DNA from: Anaeramoeba flamelloides
Lineage: Eukaryota; Metamonada; Anaeramoebidae
DNA: 64,000 nt
Direction: 5' to 3'
NCBI GenBank assembly: GCA_027625915.1
Contig: JANTQA010000032.1
Location: forward strand, 6,882,001 to 6,946,000
Position 1 is the stretch's first letter. Every line of letters starts with the position of its first letter. Below, in pieces: positions 24,540-34,586 of the stretch. The notes under the pieces are model-generated. The model was not told where the DNA came from, did not search any database, and saw only the letters and a list, made by a program, of their open reading frames with translations. The position numbers and the translations under genes were made by a program.

Positions 24540-24790
24540 AAAAAAATTTTTCAATCAAAAAGAAAATAATAAACACCAATTTTAATATTTAAAAAATATC
24601 AGATAAAATTGAGATCAGAAAATTATTAATATCTTTTATTTAGGTAATACAAATAAACAAATCGAACTATTATCAAGAATTAATAAATATTAGCCAATGA
24701 TTTTGGATGTTTAAATACTGTTTTGAAGATTGAGTTTAAAAAATATTCTAAAATAAATTTGCCCCAATATATGGGAAATAGCTTAAAAAA
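24540..24790 (+). repeat. dispersed repeat D, copy 1
   Basis: Direct copy of 55005-55255. Shared blocks include TTTTTCAATCAAAAAGAAAA (24546), TATCAGATAAAATTGAGATC (24597), ATTATCAAGAATTAATAAAT (24669) and AAATAAATTTGCCCCA (24751). No terminal inverted repeats are visible and the family identity is unknown. Confidence 0.7.
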
Positions 24791-26603
24791 TTTTAGAAAT
24801 TTTTATGAGCATATACAATCCCTTTAAAAACCAACCAACGTGTGATGTAAGATCGAAACCTAGGATATTGAATAATGAAAGAACTGTGATATTTTTATCA
24901 GAAAATACCAAAGAGTAATACCCAATTTTCAATTTAAATCACTTTTTATTATGATTTATAAAATAATTGTGTTGGTTTCGAAGGTTGCACTGAAGTCTAC
25001 TTTCTGATAATCTCAAAGATTTTTTTTTTTTTTTTTTTTTTTACTTTTTTAAATGAGTTATTTTTATCAAAAGAATCTTTCAAAATCTTTACTTTATACA
25101 ATCTAGATGCCTTCCAAAATAACCACAAATTAGAAATAATTAAAATGATTTTTTTTTTAAAAAAAAAAACAATTTATTTTTTTTTATTATTTAACGGAGG
25201 AGTTTTTAATTCCTCTTATTTGCCCGAATTCCTAAATTATGATTTAGGAATTTTGTTAAAGACTCAAAAATAAATTTATTACCTATTAAGGCTAATAAAT
25301 ACAATGAATCTCTTTTTCTAATAATATCAAAAATAGTAATATTATTTTTTAATATATTAGAGATGTTAAATTTTTTTAATTCAGATATCCAGATTTTACG
25401 ATTATTTTCATAGGCTGGGCAGTTCCAGAGAAAATGATCCAAATCTTCAATGATATCTATTTTTTTTGATTTTTTGCATAATTTACAGTATTTTGATTTG
25501 TCCTTGTTCATAACATAAGAATATCTATTTAAATAATTTGTAAAATTTCTGAGTTTTAAGATTGAAGTTGAGCCCTTCCATTTTAAGTATCTTTGTTGTT
25601 TGTTAATATTATTTTGAATAGAAATTATTTTTAAATATTTTTGTACTTTCCAACTTGGACTATTTTCCAGTTGTTTAATTCGATATTTCTCAAGTTCAAA
25701 TTCTAATTCTTTTAGGGTGTCTGATTGCCAGTTAATATTTTCAAATTTCTGTTCTCTGAATTTGAGATTTTTTACTATTTCATGAAAACCCAAAAAGGTT
25801 AATTTTTGAATTAGTTTAAATCTTCTTTTATATATAGTTATTCTTGCTGAATCTATTTTTTGCTTCAGTTTTATATATAAGTCTAGGAGAGTGTGGATTT
25901 ATTAATAAAAATTTTGTTACTTTTTTATTAATCCACAAATCTATATCATTGAAATCTTGTTTTGTCAAATCAAATATTTCTAATCCATATAACAATTGAC
26001 TATGTAAGACCGCTTTAAAAAAATGAATTTTCAATCCATTAGTAAATTTCTTTTGTTGTAAAATATTAGTTATTTTTTTAAAATTGGTTTTAACTTTATC
26101 AAGGTTAAATTTTAAATGAGTTTTTTTATCTAACCAAATCCCAAGATATAATATTTCTTTTGGATTGGTAGTTTTTTTCGTTTTATCATCATTTGGATTC
26201 ATACCAAAATGTCGAATAATTCTATATATTTTTTCAATCTGATAATTTATTTCTATCAGAGATCCTTTCATGATTAGTATCAAATCATCTGCAAACATTT
26301 GAACATGTATCGCTAATGGTTTGAGTTTATCTAAGAGAAAATGAGTAATAAATCCAAATAGTAAAGGGGATAATGGATCTCCTTGATATACTCCCATTCC
26401 CTCTTTTTGAATAATAAGCAAGTAAAAAATTTATTACTATTTCATTTTTTATAAATTTTTTTAGTGAGTAATAAATAAGTGAGTGATGGATAGAATAAAA
26501 GCATTTTTGTATATCTATTGTAACAATATAAATGTTATCTTTTTTAAATTTGTTTTTTATTTTATTAAATTCATTGAATAGATTTAGAACTGCAATTCTT
26601 GTA

Positions 26604-26779
26604 CAGTCAGTTTCACTTTTAAGGCACAAACTTTCAACGAAATTTAAGGCACAAAATTTGGAATTTTTTTTTTTTACAATTTATTTTACTAGAAATCTGA
26701 ATTTTGTGCTTTAATTTGAGATTTTTTTTTGTGTCTTAAATTTCGTTGAAAGTTTGTGCCTTAAAAGTGAAACTGACTG
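26604..26779. mobile_element. CAGTCAG MITE (family A), copy 1
   Basis: Terminal inverted repeats of about 65 bp starting CAGTCAGTTTCACTTTTAAG, flanked by TA on both sides (26602-26603 and 26780-26781), as in Tc1/mariner-type non-autonomous elements. It is inserted in the LINE RT: removal leaves FGFKKKLD|TRIAVLNL in frame. Confidence 0.85.
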
Positions 26780-27128
26780 TATCTAATTTTTTTTTAAAAC
26801 CAAATTGGTTTTTTGAAACTAAATCCCAAGAGTCTTGGATTCCCGCATATAATAATTTAAGAAAAAATCTTGGGAGCGTTTGATTAATTAATATTGGTCG
26901 ATAATTAAGTGGAACTCCTTCATCTCCAGATTTATGAATAAATAATAAATTTCTTTTTTAAATAAAATGGATATTTTTTTGAGAAATATCATTAATCCAA
27001 TTTAGAAATATTTTTTGAATTGTTTTTATAAAACTTTCGTAATTTAAATAAAAATCACTGTTTTGATTTTTTATTGATTTATATTGGAATATTTTATCAA
27101 ATTCTTTTACTGATTTATTTTTTTGATA

Positions 27129-27327
27129 CAGTCAGTTTCACTTTTAAGGCACAAACTTTCAACGAAATTTAAGGCACAAAAAAATCTCAAATTAAAGCAC
27201 ATTTTTTGGAAATTGTTTTTTTTTACAATTTATTTTACTAGAATTTGAATTTTGTGCCTTAATTTGAGATTTTTTTTTGTGCCTTAAATTTCGTAGAAAG
27301 TTTGTGTCTTAAAAGTGAAACTGACTG
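27129..27327. mobile_element. CAGTCAG MITE (family A), copy 2
   Basis: 199 bp, flanked by TA (27127-27128, 27328-27329). The arms are nearly identical to copy 1. Removal joins KKIKEIMKYQKNKSVKEF in one LINE frame. Confidence 0.87.
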
Positions 27328-29412
27328 TATTTCATTATTTCTTTAATTTTTTTAGTTGAAAATATTTCCTCTACTTTAATATTTAAAATATTATTTTTGT
27401 CTAATTTAAAATTTTTGATAAAATTAATTATATATATTTTTGGTTTTTTACTAATAGACTCAACAAATTCAAAATAAGCTTTTTCCATATTTTCATTATT
27501 TAGAATCATTTTACTTGAAGTTTCTCTTAATCTTTTAATTTTTTTCCAAAAATTTTGATTTTCTTCAAATTCTATATTGATTTGATTAATTAATTTAAAA
27601 TACATTTTTGAGTTCCTATTTTTTATTTCTTTAATTAATTCATTATTTTCAAATACTCTATTAATTAAGTTTTACAATTTTAAATCTTTTTTTGGTATAT
27701 TTAAAATAATTCTTTCTTTCTTTTTAAATTTTTTTTTTGAAAATTTTGAATTGTTTTTCATTTAATTGATAATTATTAAATTGAAAAAAAATTAATAAAA
27801 TCAAGATGAAAATTTGGGATATCTTTAATTCTAAAAATATCTTTAACTTCCCATTTTTTATTAATATTAAATTTGTTCAAAATTGCATTGTGGTCACTAA
27901 TTTTATTTTTTATTGTTTTTGATTTTTGATATTTTAAATTATTGCAGTTTGTAATAAAATAATCTAAATTATTATTATTTCTGGTTGGTTTCGAATTGAA
28001 AATAATTTTGAACTTGAATTTTGAAAAATAATTTATTTGATTTTTAATCAAATTAAAATCGCCTCAATGATTGTTTTATGATTTTGATATTTTTGTAAAA
28101 GATTGATAATTTTTTTATTTATTTCGTTATTTCGATCGTGTCTCTTATATACATTAATAATTATAAAATCAGTGAATTGGATTCCCATGATATCAAGATC
28201 TGGAATCAATATTTCTTTTGTGAAATCTTTAAAAATATTTTTTTATTATAATCAATAATCCTCCTTTATTAGAATTTTTATTACCATATGATTTTTTTAT
28301 TTATTGAAAAATAATTCATGAAACGTGGCTTTTTTATTATTTTTGATTCTTGTATTAAACATATATCAATGTTTAATTTTAATAGAAAAGATTCTAAAAT
28401 CGAAATTTTATTTAAATCATTTAATCCTCTGACATTAAATGATAAAATTTTGATATTAATAAATTTATTGTTATATTCTCTCTTTTTTCCTTTTAATAAT
28501 AATTTTTTTTCATTTTTTGAATATTGATAAATATATAAATTCCTGGGTAATAAATGAATTTTTCTTGAAAGTTTTTTTCTTGAAAAAATTAATTCTATCT
28601 TTTAAGTCCCAAATTTCTATTAAGTTGTCTCCTTGTCTTTGATATCGTATTACTGGTCTATTTTTTAAATAATTAAATATTTCCAAAGTTGAAATATTTT
28701 TTTTGGCAAAAAATTAACTTATTATCTTTTGGGACATTTTGTATTTTTTTAATTATTTGGTATTTATCCATAAATGAAAAATGAGTAATAGTATTATTAT
28801 TATATGAGTTTTTGTTAAATTCAAATTTAAAATTAAAATTTAATTCTTTTAAGTTTTGGAATTTCTTTTTTTTATTTATTAATTTAAGAATTAAGATATA
28901 TAATTTTGAAAATTGTTGATGTATTGTATAAATTATAGTCCCCATATAAAGAAATAAATGAATAATTAAATGATTTTTTTATCCAATATTTTATTTGAAT
29001 TAATTTTACGTTCTTTAATTCCCATTTTTCAAATTCATATAAAATAATATTTTTCATCAAAAAATAGTTTAAATCAATAAAATGCTCATAATTTTTATAT
29101 TCATAATTTAATAAAAAAATTATTTCTTGAAATAAATTTTTTTGGTTTATTTCTTGTTTAAAAAAATTAATATTGGAAAATAAAATTTGTATATAGAAAT
29201 ATAAAATTTTATTTTTTAATGATTTGGATTTGATATAATAAAATTTTAAATTGATTATTAGTGGGTGATTAAATGGGCACTTTGGTTTTGTGAAACCCCA
29301 TTTAAAATTTTTTAAATTATTTTGGTTTTTTAAATTTATATATATAAATATTAATTTGAATTAATATTTTAAAAATTTCTAATTTCTTTATTTTAGAATT
29401 TGATTGATAAAG

Positions 29413-32011
29413 TCAATCATCAAGTTGACTAATATGACAATTACAATATCCTTTTGGGTTTGAAGTTCTTTTTTACATCTTTTATTATTTTTTTTTGAAA
29501 TTGCTTTACATAAAACTGTTTTCTTTTTATTTTGTATTAAATTGATATTTTTCATATTTTTCTTATTATTAATATCCAATTGGTCTTTATGGTGTTCATC
29601 TTGTAATTCAATAATTGATTTTTTTTGATTAAAATAAAAATCAAGATTTTTTGGATATCATTTTTATAATTACATTCAGTATAAACAATAAGTTCTTTAC
29701 TTGTACTGATATCTTTTTTGTTTTTTGAATTAAAATATTTCCATGATTTAAAATTTTATTTTTGTTTTCAATTAATTTATTTAGTAATAAATTATTATCA
29801 TTCCAATCATTTGGTTTATTATTATTTTTTCTTTTAAAATTTTTCAAAAAATTAAATGTCTCTTTATCATTTTCTATAGTGACTTTAAAAACATTATTTA
29901 ATTGGTTTTCCAAAAATGTTATACACAAGTGTAAATATGGATATCTTAAAAAATAGAGTTTTTTTCAAAAAAAATAAATTTTAGAGATAAATATACATAA
30001 GTACATTGACCCCACAAAATGAGGAAGAGTAGATTGAAGAAATATCAAAATTTTATAATTGAGAACAAATTTTATTAAAAATCGTGTCTCAAATAGGTAT
30101 ATTTTGTTTCAAAAAAAAAAAATAAAATAATTTTTTTTTCAAAACAAAATTTACCTATTTGAGATACCATTTTAGATTAAAAGTTGAGTTTAATTAAGTA
30201 ATATGTTTTGTCATATTGTGTATAAATTCCAATTTTTTGGGGTCAATTTGTTAATGTTTATTTATCTCTAAAATCAATTTTTTTTTGAAAAAACTCTAAT
30301 TTTTGAGACATCCATATTTACTCTTGTGTATTGGGTAAATGAAAATTATTATTTTTTTTGAAATTATTAGTAAATGAAAAAGGTTTAAAATTGGGTTTTT
30401 GTTTAGTGATAGTTTGACCAATAGATAAAAAAAAATCAGCTAAAGAAGGTTTATTATTTTTTTGTTTGTTAATAATTTTATTTTTTGATTTATTAACATC
30501 ATCTTCTTTCTCAATATCTATTTCAATTGATTTTTCCTCATAATGATAATTTTCATTTTTATTTTTATTTTTTTCTTTATAGTTTGTTTTGGGATTCCTT
30601 TTTTGAGTTTGGACCCCTTTCTCAAAATTTTTATTTATTTTATTTTCTGAATTTTTATTTAGATTAATTATTGAATTTGAATTATTATCAATTATTAATT
30701 TTAGTTTTTTAATTTCATTTTCTAAGTTAATTATTCTTTTTTCTAAAATTTCATTAAAATTGTTGTTTATATTATTAGTGGGTGTTATATTTTTCTTTTT
30801 AAAATTCTTCTTTTCAAAAGCTTTTTTAATAAATATTTTTTTCTTATATATAAAAATACCATTCAAACTCAAAGCTTTATCTCTTAAATCTTCATTTTGG
30901 AAAGTTACAAATGAAAATTTTTGATTATTATTCTTATTATTTAGAATTATAATTTCCAAGATTTTATATTCTTTGAATAATTTTTTTAAGAATTCTTGAT
31001 TGATTTTGTTAGGTAAATTAAAAATAACAATTTGATTTTTTGAAATTTTTCTGTTTTTATTTCTAATTTTGTTGGTTAAATTTTTATTGATCTTATTAGT
31101 TTTTTCTTGATGAATAAAATTTGATTGAGTCTTTTTGTTATTTTTATTGATTTTGTTGTTGTTTAAAATTTTTTTTTCGAACCATACATTATTTTTGTTT
31201 TTATTTTTATCTAGTATTTCAGAGGTTTTCTTTTCATTATTGGGTTGGGATATCTTATTCTTATGAATAAATTTGTTAATAAATATGAATCTATTAAATA
31301 GCTTCAATTTACCTGAATAAGTTAATAATTTTTGAAAGTCTTCTTTTTTCTCTACTAATAACTTCGCGCAACCCTTGAATTGATTATTACTGTCGAGGAA
31401 CAGTATTAGTTCTTTGATATGAATAAGTGGTTTGAGTACATACTCAATATCATAATTGTTTGCATGATAAGGAATATTATGCAGAAATAACGCATTTAGT
31501 ACTACTTCAGCATTATTTATCGTAGCATGGTTCACCTTCATATTTGATCTAATTAGATCAGTTTTTTTTTTTTTTTTGTTTTTAGTACTATGTTGGCAAT
31601 TGGGTTTTTGGTACTTTTTGGGTTCCGATTCCGCATTGTCTGGTGAGTTTTTTTGAGGTTTTGTTTGGATTTTTGCTTTTTTAGTACTTTTTTTGTTTTT
31701 TTCTTGTAAATATTTTTCTTTTGTTTCTTTTTTTTTTTTTTTTTTTCATTTTGAATTTCTTGTTCGAGTAGTCCGCAACTATTATTTTTCTTTTCTCAAA
31801 ATAGAAATTATCACCAAGTGCTTGTTTAATCAGTTCTTCATTCTTTTTCGAACTTGGTGTGATTTTAGCTAATCCATTGTTTGGATTTTTTTTTGTTTTT
31901 GATAATTTCTATATTTGGTGAACATTGTGACTTTTCTTCAATAAATTGAACTAGCTTGTCGATAGAATACTTACTTGGTAAGTTTTTTTTAAAAAAAAGT
32001 TTTCTTATCAT
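29413..32011 (-). pseudogene. LINE ORF1: three RRM-like domains, helix, Cys/His finger
   Basis: Nucleic-acid-binding ORF1 protein of the LINE. ATG at 32011 (MIRKLFFKKNLPSKYS) starts an RRM-like fold that runs, after a frame change near 31890, through GLAKITPSSK and KRKIIVADYSNKK. The longest open frame, 31541-30318, adds two more RRM-like units (VVLNALFLHNIPYHANN...GCAKLLVEKKEDF; QIVIFNLPNKI...FSFVTFQNEDLRDKAL) and a coiled coil (EKRIINLENEIKKLKLI). The 405-bp MITE at 29924-30328 interrupts the frame after FHLPN; skipping it continues in frame as ITFLENQLNN. Past another frame change the protein ends with LCKAISKKNNKRCKKEL followed by GYCNCHISQLDD and TGA. That is a CxAxxKxxxRC...GYCxxH-type zinc motif not usually described for LINE ORF1. 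Confidence 0.75.
29924..30328. mobile_element. palindromic 405-bp MITE in LINE ORF1
   Basis: Arms of at least 42 bp (CACAAGTGTAAATATGGA... and its complement) extend imperfectly towards the centre, so most of the element folds back on itself around 30110-30135. It is flanked by TA (29922-29923, 30329-30330). It supplies the TAA that ends the 31541-30318 open frame. Only one copy was seen in this window. Confidence 0.82.
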
Positions 32012-33404
32012 TGGCTTGTTTTAAATTTTCTGAGCTGAAAAAAAAAAAAAAATAAAAAAACAATTTATTCTCAATAGAAGAAATTTAACACATTGGAAAT
32101 ATAAAGCAAAAAAGATCAATTTATTTTTTCAAAATTTATATTTTTTGGATTTGGAATATAATTTTTTTTTATTGAAAATTTTCTATTTAAAATTAAAAAT
32201 CTTTTTAAACACAAATTTTTATATCTTTTTTTGTGATTCAGAGCTGAGAATTTTTGTTTTTGTCAATTGTGATTTTAGCCAATAGAGATTCCAAATGAAT
32301 TTTCCTATTGTAAATGAATTTTTTCAACAAAAAGATGATCAATTGCAAAATAATTTTTTCGAAGAAAAGGGATTCTTGAGTATCGAGTAAATGTTTCCTA
32401 GGTGAATAAGATTCTTGATACAAAAAATTGAAATTTGGTTGACCGTTGATTGTCATTCGTTAAGGGATTATAACTCAAAGACAACAAGACAAAAATTTTG
32501 GGGATTTTATTAGGGTTAATGGGTATTGTATATTTAAATAATTACTTGGCAATTGAATTTAATACATATATTTTAAAAATATTTGCAGATCCTTTTTGGA
32601 AATATCGTCTATAATTATCAATTTCTTTAACTTTTGAAAGTTTGGTTCAAAATTCTACTTTATTTAAAAAATATTCCTACCTAATGTTAAAACATAACAT
32701 TTCAAACACCTTACCAGTATTTATGGTTAATTTTCTTTCTTTCTTTTTTTTTATTGAATTATAATCAAAACTAACGGAAAATTGTAAAAAAAGTTTGAAC
32801 AAAATTTACAATAAAATAAAAATAACAATCAAATAAAAATACAAAAAAAAATCAATTAAATATTAAAATACATTGCAAAAATTTTATTTAAAGTATAAAA
32901 ATGATGATTCTAAATAATTTTTAAAAGCCTTATAATACATAAAGATATAACATATTGAAGGTTAATTACTATTTATATCTTAATTTAAGGTGAATTTGTT
33001 AATATAGATAGAACAAAAGCATCTCGACGGATATACGGGTATATGTATAAAAATATTGGTTCACTCAAACCTTGGAAAATCCAATAAATATGATTTAGTG
33101 GTATTTATTTTGCAGTTTTCTGATATTAATATTTTATTTTAATATTATAAACGGTATTTCGATTTAAACATAAATAAAATACAATTTGATGGGTAGTTCA
33201 ATTTGAATAAAATGGGGATGTTTTCAGTTAATCTCTAATAAATCTTTTGTAGAATTTTGGTGTATATAAATCATTACTATAAATTTGAATAATAAAAAAA
33301 ATGATATTTTTTGAAAAAACAAGCCAAAATAGGAAAAATAAAAAATAATTAGGGTTTTGATCAAAAATAAATTGAAAGTAAAATAAAGTATAAAATAAAA
33401 AAAT
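32012..33404. other. spacer between LINE and Rxt3-like gene
   Basis: May include the LINE 5' UTR. A minus-strand ATG frame at 32456-32238 (MTINGQPNFNFLYQESYSP) has mixed composition at its start, but no second exon or homology supports it. The rest is AT-rich and belongs to the 3' flank of the gene ending at 33405. Confidence 0.4.
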
Positions 33405-34586
33405 TTACCTTAAACGTTTTCCCCTTCCTGGTTTATTCTCTGAAGTTGTGTTAAACGTATCTAAAAATAAAGCATCCAAATTAATATTCTCGATTTGGTG
33501 GAATTGGGATTCATAATTATAATTGTTTTCAAAATCATACCCGAAATTTAAATTGAGATCAAAATCAAAACCAAAATTAAAATCATAATTTGCTTGCGTT
33601 TCAGATTCTATGGGATTGAAATTATAAAAGGGGTTACTTTCAACCCCGTCAAGGTTTTCAACGGAAATAAGTTTGAATTTTGTTTGATCTTCTGTGATAA
33701 AACTTTTTTTCTTCAAATCGTGAGAAATAATTGGATTTGAAACTTTTTTTTCTTCTTGTTTGTTGCTTGATATGTTTACAATATCAAGTAAATTCTTAAA
33801 CTCTTCTTCTAAGATGTTTTCAAAATTACACTCACTATTTATCTTGGTCTTCTCATTCTTGTTGAACGTATAATTATTGTTATTGTTATTGGTGTTATTG
33901 TTAGCGTTGTTATTGTTATTGTTATTATTATTATTATTGTTTTTAGTGTTCTTGTTATGATTGTTATTGTTATTATAGTTTTCTTTGGTGTGTTTCAAAA
34001 CACTCGTCTTCTCAAGAAAATCAGTGGGTATTTCTGAATTCTTGTAAAGAAACTTGAATGAGCAAATCTCCACAACAAACCCTGTTTCTTTGGTGCTATA
34101 TCTCGAGCGAATGCCATTTTTTCTTCTCATATTGTAGATTTGGGGCTTACTTTTCAAATGTCTAACACCAACAATTACACCAACAGGCTTTGATTGCAAT
34201 TTTGTTTTGTTGGGGATATATTGCGAACTGTGAATGATAACTGGGACCAAATCAGAGCTTGGTGAATATGTTCTTTCGTTTGTGGCCCAGATCTTCCTAT
34301 TCACGACATTTTCATTTTCAAAACTTATGATCTTGAAGGGGACATAAAATTGGAATTCTGTATCAAAAAAGTCCCCTTCTGTGAACAAAGAACTTAATTC
34401 AATCAGTTTGATTGAGTTATAATGAAAAATTCCTATTTTCTTGAGCGTGTGTTTCATTTGATCACTTAGATCTTGGCTTTTCAGGTTTTTCTTAATCCTT
34501 TTGTGGTAGGTACACTTTCTAATTGTACGTGCTTTTTGATTTGCTTTATTTTTGGGAAAGGTTATTTGGTAATGGGTTTTATTCAT
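33405..34586 (-). CDS. Rxt3-like protein (histone deacetylase complex subunit family)
   Basis: Single-exon gene, 393 residues, ATG at 34586, TAA at 33405. Residues 76-180 resemble the Rxt3 domain, found in a subunit of the Rpd3L histone deacetylase complex: FQFYVPFKIISFENENVVN then RKIWATNERTYSPSSDLVP and VIIHSSQY (family pattern of a W/FGT-type turn, SSD/DDSD, and I/LHSG), then GVIVGVRHL and KNGIRSRYSTKETGF, VVEICSFKFLY. Residues 1-50 are basic. The part after about 205 is low complexity (poly-Asn 207-240) and ends with an acidic Phe/Asn/Asp stretch and a basic C-terminus KPGRGKRLR. I infer a nuclear chromatin role from the domain only. The assignment rests on motif memory, so another beta-rich domain family is possible. 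Confidence 0.5.
   Translation of the reverse strand: MNKTHYQITFPKNKANQKARTIRKCTYHKRIKKNLKSQDLSDQMKHTLKKIGIFHYNSIKLIELSSLFTEGDFFDTEFQFYVPFKIISFENENVVNRKIWATNERTYSPSSDLVPVIIHSSQYIPNKTKLQSKPVGVIVGVRHLKSKPQIYNMRRKNGIRSRYSTKETGFVVEICSFKFLYKNSEIPTDFLEKTSVLKHTKENYNNNNNHNKNTKNNNNNNNNNNNNANNNTNNNNNNYTFNKNEKTKINSECNFENILEEEFKNLLDIVNISSNKQEEKKVSNPIISHDLKKKSFITEDQTKFKLISVENLDGVESNPFYNFNPIESETQANYDFNFGFDFDLNLNFGYDFENNYNYESQFHQIENINLDALFLDTFNTTSENKPGRGKRLR

Larger units (their letters stand above)
25206..29400 (-). pseudogene. LINE ORF2: APE endonuclease, reverse transcriptase, zinc knuckle
   Basis: Polyprotein that nicks target DNA and copies the LINE RNA. From the N-terminus: about 280 residues of unknown fold (29380-28530; KPKCPFNHPLI, IRYQRQGDNLIEIWDLK); endonuclease with ILSFNVRGLN and LIQESK (28480-28330), GDFNLIKN (about 28050), LDYFITNCNN and ISDHNAIL (27960-27880); then RT with KSGDEGVPLNYRPILI (about 26925), NQFGFKKKL (about 26795), motif A TIDIQKCFYSI (about 26520), motif B YQGDPLSPLLFG (about 26375) and motif C FADDLILI (about 26290). 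The C-terminal YCKLCKK with DHFLWNC near 25500-25410 is a zf-RVT-type knuckle. Two MITEs (26604-26779, 27129-27327) split the RT; removing either with one TA restores the frame. Remaining breaks include a frame change near 26400 and a stop near 26950. Confidence 0.82.
25160..32011 (-). mobile_element. near full-length decayed LINE (non-LTR retrotransposon)
   Basis: A roughly 6.8-kb minus-strand element (about 6.1 kb without three nested MITEs) with two open-frame regions. ORF1 (32011 to 29413) has RNA-binding domains. ORF2 (about 29400 to 25206) has an N-terminal extension, APE-type endonuclease, reverse transcriptase and a C-terminal Cys/His knuckle. The 3' end is a short hairpin followed by TAAATAATAAAAAAAAA (about 25160-25200). 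RT motif FADD, downstream knuckle and APE endonuclease fit the L1/Tad-like group of non-LTR elements. Several frameshifts, many at A/T homopolymers, make this copy non-functional unless they are assembly errors. The true 5' end is unclear and could extend past 32011. No target duplication was identified. Confidence 0.9.
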
